Assembly: GCF_024129865.1 (NCBI RefSeq) | Contig: NZ_JAMYFE010000022.1 | Span: forward strand, 1-64,000 | Length of the DNA stretch: 64,000 nt | Direction of reading: 5' to 3' | Source of the DNA: Stieleria tagensis | GTDB taxonomy: Bacteria; Planctomycetota; Planctomycetia; Pirellulales; Pirellulaceae | Shown: positions 34,698 to 44,100 of the stretch, piece after piece | Position numbering within the stretch: the stretch's first letter is position 1 | Layout: each line of letters begins with the position of its first letter | Position numbers and translations under genes: made by a program | Notes under the pieces: generated by a model | What the model saw: the letters and a program-made list of their open reading frames with translations, nothing else | What the model was told of the DNA's origin: nothing | The model's database searches: none

Positions 34698-35681
34698 ATG
34701 GCTGATGCCGCTAAACCGAAACGAGTTCTTTCGGGGATTCAACCCACCGGCCGCCCCCACTGGGGCAACTACTTTGGCGCGATCCGTCAGTACATTGACC
34801 TGCAAGAACAGAACGACGGGTTCTACTTCATTGCAAATTTGCATGCCCTAACGACGATCCGCGACGCCGACCAACTGCGTCAAAATGTACTGGACATTGC
34901 CCTGGACCTGCTCGCACTGGGTTTGGATCCGGACAAAGCGACGCTGTTCGTGCAATCTGATGTGCCCGAAGTCAGCGAATTGTGCTGGGTCCTGCTGAGC
35001 GGCACACCGATGGGGCTGTTGCAGCGCTGTGTGGCGTACAAAGAAAAAGTCGACAAAGGCATCCCTGCCGATGCCGGGTTGTTCACCTATCCCGTCCTGC
35101 AAGCGGCCGACATCTTGGCCTATGACAGCGAATTAGTGCCTGTCGGTGCCGATCAGGTCCAGCACATCGAGGTCTGTCGCGATGTTGCCGGCCGGTTCAA
35201 TCATCAATTTGGTGACACCTTTGTGATGCCAAAAGCCAACGTGTTGGACGATAGCGCCAAAGTCCCCGGTACCGACGGCGAAAAAATGAGCAAGAGCTAC
35301 GACAACGTGCTGCCGTTGTTTGGCGAGGTCAAAAAAATTCGCAAGCAAATCATGCGGATCACAACCGACAGCCGGCCCATGGAGGACCCCAAGCAGCCGC
35401 AGGGGGATCATTTGTACGATTTGTACTCGCTGTTCGCCGATGCCGGCAAACGCGAGGAAATGGCGGCGATGTATCTTCGCGGCGGATTCGGCTATGGCGA
35501 AGTCAAAAAAGCCATTGCCGAAGAGAGCGAGGCGTACTTTGCCGATGCGCGTGCCCGACGGGTGGACCTGGAGCAAAATTTGGACCATGTCCACGCTGTT
35601 TTACAGGCCGGCGCCGAACGCGCCCGGAATGTCGCCGCCGGCGTCTTGCTGCGCGCCCAACAGGCCTGCGGACTGAAGTAA
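34698..35681 (+). CDS. trpS: Tryptophan--tRNA ligase
   Basis: TrpS attaches tryptophan to tRNA-Trp. The 327-residue length matches bacterial enzymes. The class I signatures are present: HIGH as PHWGN (residues 20-24, in [12 protein letters not shown]) and KMSKS (in [11 protein letters not shown]). The tryptophan pocket segments [13 protein letters not shown] and [16 protein letters not shown] are canonical. The ATG is at 34698. A hairpin with a T-run in its leader could attenuate transcription. acpS follows 64 bases downstream on the same strand, and the two are plausibly co-transcribed. Confidence 0.97.
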   Translation: MADAAKPKRVLSGIQPTGRPHWGNYFGAIRQYIDLQEQNDGFYFIANLHALTTIRDADQLRQNVLDIALDLLALGLDPDKATLFVQSDVPEVSELCWVLLSGTPMGLLQRCVAYKEKVDKGIPADAGLFTYPVLQAADILAYDSELVPVGADQVQHIEVCRDVAGRFNHQFGDTFVMPKANVLDDSAKVPGTDGEKMSKSYDNVLPLFGEVKKIRKQIMRITTDSRPMEDPKQPQGDHLYDLYSLFADAGKREEMAAMYLRGGFGYGEVKKAIAEESEAYFADARARRVDLEQNLDHVHAVLQAGAERARNVAAGVLLRAQQACGLK

Positions 35682-35745
35682 GATACAGGGTTCATCGACG
35701 GCTGCACGTTGCGGCCGTCGCTTGTCGCCGGGAAACCCAACCACC

Positions 35746-36123
35746 ATGTCGATCGTCGCAACGGGCACCGAAATCGTTGAAACGGTTCGCATTGCCAAAA
35801 TGATTGAAACGCACGGGGAACAATTCCTCGAACGCGTCTACACAGCCGACGAAATCGATTACTGCGTCCAGACCGCCGACGCACCGGGCCACTTTGCCAC
35901 CCGCTGGGCTGCAAAGGAAGCGGTGATGAAAGCGCTGCACTGTCGCAAACGCGGCGTCCGCTGGAACGAAATCGAAGTCATCGTGCGGCCCGGATCCGGG
36001 CATGAGATCCTGTTGTCCGGGAACGCATTGCAGTGCGCGACCGAAAACGAAATCGAACAGCTGCACCTCAGTCTGTCGGCATGCCGTACACACGCGGTCG
36101 CCTATGTAATCGCGGAATCGTAG
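35746..36123 (+). CDS. acpS: Holo-[acyl-carrier-protein] synthase
   Basis: AcpS transfers 4'-phosphopantetheine from coenzyme A to the Ser of acyl carrier protein. At 125 residues it is the normal size. The catalytic RWAAKEAVMKAL motif is intact (Glu and Lys for metal and phosphate). The N-terminal motif reads ATGTEIVE where most enzymes have GTDIVE, so a magnesium ligand is Glu rather than Asp. The start at ATG 35746 (MSIVATG) matches family N-termini; a start 24 bases earlier is possible. Confidence 0.92.
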   Translation: MSIVATGTEIVETVRIAKMIETHGEQFLERVYTADEIDYCVQTADAPGHFATRWAAKEAVMKALHCRKRGVRWNEIEVIVRPGSGHEILLSGNALQCATENEIEQLHLSLSACRTHAVAYVIAES

Positions 36124-36194
36124 ACGCCTGGGTGGTGCATCAAATCGGTCTCTTTTTTTCGGTAGGTTTGTCGCGCCCGCCGACGATCTAGTGA

Positions 36195-36827
36195 ATGCAT
36201 CGACACACTTCCGCTGCGTCCCCATTCGCCCGCCTCGCCACCCGTCTGTCCCCTGCGAGAATCGTGGATCCGTCACACGAACACTATGCCGAATTTTTGA
36301 CGTTGTTCCTGGCCGATCGGGATCGACTGTTCGGCTACATTCGCGCGATGCTGCCGAATCATTGTGACGCCGAAGACGTCTTCCAACGCTGCAGTTTGTT
36401 GGCTTGGGACAAATTTGATCAGTACGATCGCGAGCGTCCCTTTTTCCCCTGGGCCAGCGGCATTGCCTATTACGAAGTTCGTAATTTCGTGCGTCTCGCC
36501 GCTCGGGATCGACTGCAGTTTGACGCCGACCTGATTGAAACAATCGCAACCGCTCGATCACAGCAATTGCAACGAGAAACCGGCCGCGACGAAGCCTTGC
36601 AGGCTTGCTTGTTGGGACTGCGTGCCAAAGACCGCGAGCTGATCGACGCGTTTTACCAACAAGGTTACGCCTGTGACGAAATCGCCAAGTCAATTGGTCG
36701 ATCCATTCAAACGATTTTCAACCGTCTAAGTCTGTTGCGACGCCGATTGGCCGAATGTGTCGATCGACGACTGGCGGATGCCACTACGCTGGCTGATAAC
36801 AATACACAGTGGGGAGACACCCAATGA
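36195..36827 (+). CDS. ECF-type RNA polymerase sigma factor
   Basis: A 210-residue sigma-70 family factor of the extracytoplasmic-function type. Region 2 is visible in LFGYIRAMLPNHCDAEDVFQRCSLLAWDKFDQ (about residues 45-80), with the -10-recognition segment. Region 4 is the C-terminal helix-turn-helix (LRAKDRELIDAFYQQGYACDEIAKSIGRSIQTIFNRLSLLRRRL). Its stop overlaps the start of the FecR-domain gene (ATGA), so both are coupled, and the FecR protein is the likely membrane-bound regulator. The pattern matches the planctomycete/verrucomicrobial sigma factors usually found with FecR proteins. An internal GTG at residue 25 is an alternative start. Confidence 0.9.
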   Translation: MHRHTSAASPFARLATRLSPARIVDPSHEHYAEFLTLFLADRDRLFGYIRAMLPNHCDAEDVFQRCSLLAWDKFDQYDRERPFFPWASGIAYYEVRNFVRLAARDRLQFDADLIETIATARSQQLQRETGRDEALQACLLGLRAKDRELIDAFYQQGYACDEIAKSIGRSIQTIFNRLSLLRRRLAECVDRRLADATTLADNNTQWGDTQ

Positions 36828-38542
36828 GCAACCATCCGATCAACGACGGAGAACTTTCGAAACAGCAACGGGACGAACTGCACCAGTTGATCGATCGTCT
36901 GGAACAAGAAACCATCAGTGATGCAGAACATCGCCAGCTGCAAGATTGGTTGCGTCAATCATCGACCGCGATGCATTTGTATTTCCGCCGACTGGATGTG
37001 GATGGCGGGCTGCGGGCGTTATCGGGGCAACCTGATGTCAACCTGCCCAGCCTGGACCGGCCGACCGTCGATCGGGTCACTGCGTCCGATGACCGGCCCA
37101 GCGATCAGCGATTTCGAAGTTGGATGCTGATCGCACTGTCCTGTGCCGCGTCGCTGTTTTTTGCGCTCTGGATCAGCGAGCGCGGACGCAACGATTCGAT
37201 CCAGCGTCAACAGTCTGCCACGGCATCGGTCCAGCCATCGGCGACGCAACCGTTGTCCAGTGCGCGGCTGCGAAGCGCGTCCGAAGCTGTCTTTTTTGGC
37301 CAATTGACTCCGCCGATCGATTCGCTGCTGCAACTCGAAACGGACTATGCCCTAAACGCCGGCATCGTCGAGATCGGGTTTGAATCCGGCGCATCGACCG
37401 TGATTGAATCGCCGGCCTTGTTCCGGATCGTTTCCGATGACGCCATTGCGATTGATATCGGCCGTTGTTCGGTACACGCTCCCGACGGTGCCGAAGGATT
37501 CCGAGTGGAGACACCGACCAGTCGCATCGTTGATTTGGGCACACGGTTTGTCGTCGACGTCGACGAGTCGTCGGATTCTCAAGTGACAGTGGTCGAAGGC
37601 GCAGCCGAGGTGTTTGGCAAGCGTCTCTCCGCGGGCTCGAAAGTCGAATTTGCTGCCGGCGTGCGGTTGACCGGCGAACAAAGCCAACGCTTTAGTTTTC
37701 AAGACGTTCTGGCACCGGGTGCTGTCCTGGATCAGAATCAAATTTATCGCGGCGGGCTGCCCGATCGAATCGTTCGCTACAGCGCACTCAATGGCGACAA
37801 TGGTCGCGCGCGGCAGTTGACCGACGTATCGGTCCAGCGGGGCGGACGCTTATTCACCTACAACACCTCCGAATTGATCGGATCCCGGGTGAGATCGTTT
37901 CGCACCAGCGATTTGGAAGACCACATTTCCAATCAGAATCTGTTGATCGACGGCACCTACACCGATCAATCCGCGGTGCACTATGTCGACGGCTTGGCCG
38001 ATTGGTTATTGACCACCGGAGTGATCAACCCCGGCGGATCATCGGAACCGCTTCAGCAGCAACCACAGATCGGCCCACAATCGTCGACTATCACACCCGG
38101 ACTGGCAATCGAGTTCGATCGACCGGTGATCAATGGCGACGGCCCGGACGTGCTGTTGATGGAGATTCAAATGAAAACCAATCCTGCCGGTGGCGACGCC
38201 TTTCACGTTTTGCCGCTGCCAAGCTCGGCCGCTACCCGCACGCAAACGATCCGTCGCTTTGATTTGGATTTGACGTCGTCTGAATCGTTGCTCGTCGATT
38301 CGATTTCGTTGGGCGGATTGCAGTTACCGCCGCGCTCCTACGACCAATTGACTCACTTGCCGATCGAGTCGGTACGTCCACTTCCCAGCCAATTCCATGC
38401 ACTGGCTGTCGGCATTGATTTATCACAACTGGGTGTTGCCGTGGGTGATTCAGTGACCGGATTGTTCATCCAAGACGCTCAAGACGACCGCCATCTGATC
38501 GACCCCGTGGTCGTGGCCGGATTCCCTGAACTCGGTCGCTAA
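36824..38542 (+). CDS. Membrane FecR-domain regulator
   Basis: A 572-residue protein. The N-terminal cytoplasmic part (residues 1-90, LHQLIDRLEQETISDAEHRQLQDWL) resembles the anti-sigma segment of FecR proteins. A membrane helix (SWMLIALSCAASLFFALWIS) lies about residues 98-117. The FecR domain follows (FRIVSDDAIAIDIGRCSV..., SRIVDLGTRFVVDV, VTVVEGAAEVFGKRLSAG). The C-terminal 270 residues form an extra external domain that I cannot name, with beta-rich segments. The start at ATG 36824 overlaps the sigma stop by four bases. It probably holds the sigma factor and releases it on an outside signal. No TonB receptor is adjacent. Confidence 0.85.
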   Translation: MSNHPINDGELSKQQRDELHQLIDRLEQETISDAEHRQLQDWLRQSSTAMHLYFRRLDVDGGLRALSGQPDVNLPSLDRPTVDRVTASDDRPSDQRFRSWMLIALSCAASLFFALWISERGRNDSIQRQQSATASVQPSATQPLSSARLRSASEAVFFGQLTPPIDSLLQLETDYALNAGIVEIGFESGASTVIESPALFRIVSDDAIAIDIGRCSVHAPDGAEGFRVETPTSRIVDLGTRFVVDVDESSDSQVTVVEGAAEVFGKRLSAGSKVEFAAGVRLTGEQSQRFSFQDVLAPGAVLDQNQIYRGGLPDRIVRYSALNGDNGRARQLTDVSVQRGGRLFTYNTSELIGSRVRSFRTSDLEDHISNQNLLIDGTYTDQSAVHYVDGLADWLLTTGVINPGGSSEPLQQQPQIGPQSSTITPGLAIEFDRPVINGDGPDVLLMEIQMKTNPAGGDAFHVLPLPSSAATRTQTIRRFDLDLTSSESLLVDSISLGGLQLPPRSYDQLTHLPIESVRPLPSQFHALAVGIDLSQLGVAVGDSVTGLFIQDAQDDRHLIDPVVVAGFPELGR

Positions 38543-38615
38543 CGTTGCGATCAAACCGAGGCGAAACCCACAATCCTTTTCAACAGCCCTGTCAGCGAGG
38601 GAATAGGACCGGAAC

Positions 38616-40199
38616 TTAGCTGGCCGGGACGTCGTCGGTGGTCCAGACACCATCGATGCGACGCGGTGTTTGGCCGGTCAGATTTTTATCGGTCAACAGC
38701 GCCGGCAATCGACTCGGGCGAACGTTGTCATAGCTGGTCAGTTTGGCAAATCGGATCAGCGATGCGGGGACGCCGACGGCGGTGAAACCGGGGTGCCCGG
38801 TGGCCGGATAGGGACCGCCGTGGTTCATTGCCGCCGAGACGGCCACACCGGTCGGCATCTTATCGTTCAACACCCGTCCCACCTTGGGCGTCAATTCGAA
38901 CGCGACACGGTCATAGTCCGCATCGTCACCGCCCGCGGGATCGCTGTAGATACATCCGGTCAGATTGCCTTCGAGGCTGGCGATGACTTGGCAAACTTGG
39001 TCGACGTCGTCGGCGACGATGATCAATGACGCATTGCCGAACGCTTCGGTTTGAAATCCTTCCGGATCCGATAAGAACTGATTCCCGGTGGCTTTCAATA
39101 ACGTATTGGCCATCGCACAGCGATCGGATTCCAGTTCACCGCCGCCGGTCAGCAGTTCAGCGCCAAAATCGCAGAGCGTGCTGACGCTCGATTTCAAGCT
39201 GCCCGCCACTGCAGGCGACAATAGCGTTCCCGCCGGCGAGGTTGCGAAGCGATCTTTGACCGATTCGATAAACGTGTCCGCAGCTTTCCCTTTGACCAAC
39301 ACGACCACACCGGGGTTGGTGCAAAACTGGCCTGTGCCCATCAGCGCACTGCCGGCAAACTCGTCGACAATTTCGGCACCGCGAGATTCCAAGGCTTGGG
39401 GCAGAACAACGACCGGATTGACACTGGACAATTCCAAATAGATCGGTTTGCCCGCAGCATCCGCGGCGGATTTTAGTTTCAGTCCGGCGGAGCGGCTGCC
39501 GGTGTACCCGGTCGCGCCGACGCGTGGATCAGCGACCAAGCGTTCGCCGTCGGCGTGCCCGGTGCGATAGATCAATTGCACGATCGATGTCGGCATCCCA
39601 GTTTGTTCCGCAGCGGCGAGCGCCAGTTCGGCAAACAATCGTGTGGTTTCCGGATGTGAGCTGTTGGCTTTGCCGATCACGGGGTTACCGGCGGCAATCG
39701 CAGCAGCGAAATCGCCTCCGGAAACTGAACCAAACGCAAACGGGAAATTGTTGGGGCCAAACACGCACACCGGGCCCAATGATTCGTAGCACGATCGAAT
39801 GCCCGAGGCGGTGTCGATGGTGGCCAGTGCCCAATCACCGCTGCGACAGGCCGCGGCGGCCGATCGCAATTGGCCGCTGGTGCGAGGCAATTCGCCGTCA
39901 GCTAGGCGAGGTGATTTTGCCAGCCCGGTTTCAGCGTGCGCCGATTCCACGAGCGATTCTTTGGCGGCATCAATTTTATCGGCATAGACGTCCAGAAACT
40001 CAGCGATCTTGGCCGCTGGCAACGTCCGCATCTCACGTGCTGCTGCGGCGGCGGCGTCCAACGCGGCGTCGCAATCGGCCCACGAGCTGATCGGGAATTC
40101 GGCGGGCAGTTTTTGGTTGGTGTTCGGGTTGGTGGCTTGAAAGCTGCCGACCGAATCGGCGTCGCGCCATGAACCAGCGATGAGAACTTTTGCAGTCAT
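38616..40199 (-). CDS. Aldehyde dehydrogenase, likely alpha-ketoglutaric semialdehyde dehydrogenase
   Basis: A 527-residue NAD(P)-dependent aldehyde dehydrogenase. The catalytic Cys is in GTGQFCTNPG and the general-base Glu in YLELSSVNP. The coenzyme segment FGPNNFPFAFG and the TGYTGSRSAG motif are canonical for the family branch that oxidises 2,5-dioxopentanoate (alpha-ketoglutaric semialdehyde) to 2-oxoglutarate. The upstream gene is only eight bases away and encodes a fumarylacetoacetate-hydrolase-fold enzyme, which in oxidative pentose or hydroxyproline pathways makes this substrate. The exact substrate is inferred from that pairing. Confidence 0.85.
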   Translation of the reverse strand: MTAKVLIAGSWRDADSVGSFQATNPNTNQKLPAEFPISSWADCDAALDAAAAAAREMRTLPAAKIAEFLDVYADKIDAAKESLVESAHAETGLAKSPRLADGELPRTSGQLRSAAAACRSGDWALATIDTASGIRSCYESLGPVCVFGPNNFPFAFGSVSGGDFAAAIAAGNPVIGKANSSHPETTRLFAELALAAAEQTGMPTSIVQLIYRTGHADGERLVADPRVGATGYTGSRSAGLKLKSAADAAGKPIYLELSSVNPVVVLPQALESRGAEIVDEFAGSALMGTGQFCTNPGVVVLVKGKAADTFIESVKDRFATSPAGTLLSPAVAGSLKSSVSTLCDFGAELLTGGGELESDRCAMANTLLKATGNQFLSDPEGFQTEAFGNASLIIVADDVDQVCQVIASLEGNLTGCIYSDPAGGDDADYDRVAFELTPKVGRVLNDKMPTGVAVSAAMNHGGPYPATGHPGFTAVGVPASLIRFAKLTSYDNVRPSRLPALLTDKNLTGQTPRRIDGVWTTDDVPAS

Positions 40200-40207
40200 G
40201 TCTAAGA

Positions 40208-41092
40208 TTAAATTTCGAGTGGTGTAGATGGGTGTGTGGGGCCTTGGACGATCGGATTGCTGAGTGTGCCGACGCCATCAATGGTGATCTGGACGATGTC
40301 ACCGGGGTGAAGGGTGAAGTCACTGGTGGGAACAATTCCGGTGCCGGTCATCAAAAACGCGCCATTGGGAAACGAATTGTCTTTGGCCAGCCAGCTGACC
40401 AAGTCGTCAAAGCTGCGAGCCATCTGATCGCCGGATGTTTGCTGGTCGAACACGACTTGACCGTCACGTTGGATCTTCAAATCGACACCCAACGACTGGG
40501 GCGAAGGCAATGAATCGAAAAACGCCACCCACGGGCCTAAACCGGCACATTGGTCGTAACACTTGGCCTGAGGCAGATACAGCGGGTTTTCACCTTCGAT
40601 GTCGCGCGAGCTCATGTCGTTGCCGACCGTCAGCCCGACGATCTTCATGGTAGGGCTCAAGACAAGTGTGATTTCCGGCTCGGGCACGTTCCATGTGGCA
40701 TCGCTACGGATCCGCAGCGGTTGGCCGTGGCCGGACACGCGATGGGGAGTGGCTTTGAAGAACAACTCTGGACGATCGGCGTTGTAAACTCGGTCATAGC
40801 AGGACGCGGCGGCTTCCGATTCTTCCATCCGCGCCGTTTGGCTGCGTTTATAGGTGACTCCGGCGGCCCAGATTTCTTGGTGGTCGATCGGCGGCAACCA
40901 ACGAATCGTCGAATCGATCGCAATCGGCGATTCTCGCTGTAAACTCTCCAGCGCGGCTACTGGATTTTCGGCAGCGATCAAATCAGCCAAACTACTGTGG
41001 CCGGCCGTCATCGTCAGTGGAATTAATTGGTCTTGTTCGACCAGTCCGACGCGTACGGAGTCGGAACGGTCTAAAAATTTTGCTACTTTCAT
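40208..41092 (-). CDS. FAH-family enzyme, likely 2-keto-3-deoxypentonate dehydratase
   Basis: A 294-residue protein of the fumarylacetoacetate hydrolase fold. Visible motifs are YKRS near the active site, the metal-binding WNVPEPEITLVL (acidic residues spaced as in the family), VGLTVGNDMSSRDIEGENPLYLPQAK and SDFTLHPGDIVQITIDGVGTL. The immediate downstream aldehyde dehydrogenase makes a dehydratase acting on 2-keto-3-deoxy-pentonate the best guess, with pentose oxidation to 2-oxoglutarate as the route. Other FAH-fold activities (hydrolase, decarboxylase) remain possible. The start at ATG 41092 (MKVAKFLDRSDS) is preferred over a longer frame that enters the divergent gene. Confidence 0.75.
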   Translation of the reverse strand: MKVAKFLDRSDSVRVGLVEQDQLIPLTMTAGHSSLADLIAAENPVAALESLQRESPIAIDSTIRWLPPIDHQEIWAAGVTYKRSQTARMEESEAAASCYDRVYNADRPELFFKATPHRVSGHGQPLRIRSDATWNVPEPEITLVLSPTMKIVGLTVGNDMSSRDIEGENPLYLPQAKCYDQCAGLGPWVAFFDSLPSPQSLGVDLKIQRDGQVVFDQQTSGDQMARSFDDLVSWLAKDNSFPNGAFLMTGTGIVPTSDFTLHPGDIVQITIDGVGTLSNPIVQGPTHPSTPLEI

Positions 41093-41125
41093 AGATTCAA
41101 TCCGTCTAAAAACGATCTCACACCG

Positions 41126-44100
41126 ATGGTGTCCCAGGTGAATGCGTTTGAACCGAGTTCGCTGACCAGCGACCGCGATCACGAAATGCCGTGCTGCCGA
41201 AAATCTGGAAAATCAACGCGTCATCATGCGGCACCTGCCCGACTCCAGTCGCCAACGTGGCGACGTACCAGGCGGCCGGTGACCGGGATCTCGGCAATCC
41301 GGTACGGCATGCTGGCACTCTCGGTCATCCTGCTGACCGGCTGCGGCAGCAAAAAAAAGCCACCGAGTGATGCAGCGAGCAACGGAAACGGTACCACGCA
41401 AACGTCCGGCGGTGAATCCGAGGCCCAGCTGTTGAAAATCAAGTCGGCTTTGGCGGCAACCGAGAATCTGGAACCACAGCAGGCCGCAGCATTGTGGAGC
41501 GATCTGGCCAAAACGTTTCCCAAAGACCCCTCGGTAGCACTCAACCAGGCTCTCAATGCCGTGCTGCGTGTCGATCAGTTGACCGCGACGGCGACTGATG
41601 CGGTGAAAACCGCAGACGAAAAAAAAGCCGCCAGACGATTGCTGGCCGACGCCATCGAAGCGGCCCGCACAAGCGTGAAAAACTATCAATCACTGTCCGG
41701 TGATGAAGTGACCGGGCAATGGTTGGAAAGCCGCGTCGACGCACATGAAGCCACGTTGTTGGGGACCACGATCAGCAAATCGCTACGACGCGATTTGTTC
41801 GCCCGTTTGACCACGGCGATCCAAGGCCCACTGGGGGAAAACCCCGCTGCCATCGTCTTGGGTGGACCGTTGGTGGACCTCTTGGAAAAAATGTCTGATC
41901 CGATCGATGGTTTGCCGGCAAATGTGCAGACGCCCGCGGCCGCAGCACTGCGCCGCCTGTCCGATCAGAATCCGGACAACCTGTTTTTGGCACTACGAGC
42001 GCTGCGATTGGCGATCGACGAACAAGATGCCTCGGCAACGCAGTTGGTCCAACGCAGTTGGAATTTGGCGCAAGCGGTCGAGCCGACGTTGGCGGCCTAC
42101 ACCAAACCGATCGGTCTGACACCCCAGCAACTGAGCGATCAAATCAGCCAAGCGATTGAGTCCGCCGATTGGGCAAAAGCCGAACAGTCGTTTGTGCTGT
42201 GGTCCAACGTTTTGGGCCCGTTGGAAATTTTGCGCACCGATCGCAGGCGGACTTCACCACACCCATTGGACCGGTTGAATTTTGACACGGTCCGCCGCTT
42301 GAGTGCACAGATTGCGAAACAGAATCCTGTTCCACAGAACACTCAAAGTCTAACGTTTGATCGCCAGGAAATTGGCAGCAACATCCGTCACGTGCTCGCC
42401 ATCGATAGCGACCTGGATTTGGACGCTGACTTGATCAGTGTGACAACCGACAACCAACTGCAACTTTGGACTCGGCAAGACGACAGCTGGAAACAGCAGG
42501 CCAGTCTCGCCATGCAGATCGCGCCGGCCGGGATGATTGCTGCCGATCTGTTCATGGTTGATAGCAGTGATTCAGGACGGCTGCGCAAGAGCGGCGAATC
42601 CGACGGCGACACCGACGGCGACACCGACGGCGATCGCAGTGAGTATTCGATGAAGGTGCGACACAACACGTTGCCCGGATTGGTGCTGTACGGAGAATTT
42701 GGAATTCAGTTGGCGCAGATCGACACGCGTGCGGAAACCGCCGAAGATCAACGTCTCACTCTGTTGTCGGACAAGACCGGATTGGAAGATTTGCCGGCGG
42801 TCGCAGCGGTCATTGCGGGTGACCTGGAAGGCGACGGCGATTTGGATTTGGTCGCCGCGCCGAAAACGGGGCCACTGCGAACGTTCATCAACCGCGGCAA
42901 TCGGACCTTTTTCGAAGCCGTTGTCGCCACCAGCACCGTCGCCCCAGACGACGCCGTGGTGCAGATGGCGATCGCCGATTTGGACCGTGATTTGGATCTG
43001 GACATTCTGACGATCCACGCCTCTTCGGGCCGTGTCGGAATCTTGGAAAACTTGCTGCACCTACAGTTTCGATTTCGCTATCTGGACGCCGTGCCGGCGC
43101 TGCCGATCGGAGCGGCGCCCGAGCAACTGTTTTTGGCCGTGGAGGATGTTGATGGCAACGTCGGCTGGGACGTGATCGCGGCGTCTGACGAGCAAACGTT
43201 GATCGCGTTTGGCAATTCGGCCGACATCGGTGTTTGGACGGTGGACCACGTCGACACGGCCGATGGTTTTGCCACCCGGCCCGTCCTGGCGGATTTTGAC
43301 AACGATTCGTATTTCGAATTGGTCGCTGCCGATGCGGCCGTTCGGTTAGGACCAGCAGGCATCCAACCGCTGCAGGACCAGCCCACGTTGCCGCTTTCGC
43401 AAGACGCCGCAGCAGTGGACTTTGATGCCGATGGAAAGATGGACTTGGTTTCTGTCGCTGAGCAACACATTGCTGTTGGGATCAATTCGATCGACGACAA
43501 ACTCCATCAGGTTTCCGTCCGTTTCAAAGGGATTGCTGACAATGCCGCGGCCAGCGGACGAGTCAACCACTATGCCATCGGTTCGGTGTTGGAATTGCGA
43601 TTCGGACCACACTATCGCAGTCGCATTGTGACCAGTCCCCAAACCCATTTTGGCATGGATGGTTTCGACGTCGCCGATAGCATTCGCGTGATCATGCCCA
43701 ACGGTTTGACACAAACCATTCGACATCCCGAAATCGACTCGGTGGTCGAAGAGGAACAGACACTCAAAGGGTCCTGCCCGTATCTGTACAGTTGGGATGG
43801 CGAGAAGTTCGCGTTCGTCACCGATTGTTTGTGGGCCGCGCCGCTGGGACTGCAGGTCGCCGCGGGCGTGGTACAGAAAGATCGGCCCTGGGAATATCTA
43901 AAAATTGACGGTGATCTGGTTCGCCCACGGCCCGACGGTAGCTATGAACTCCGGATGACCGAAGAGCTTTGGGAAGTGGCCTATGTCGACAAGATCGAGC
44001 TGATGGCAGTGGATCACCCCGCGGATGTACAAGTCTTTTCCAATGAAAAAGTGGGGCCACCGAACCTGGCCACGCCGACGATCTTCTCGTTTGCCCCCGA

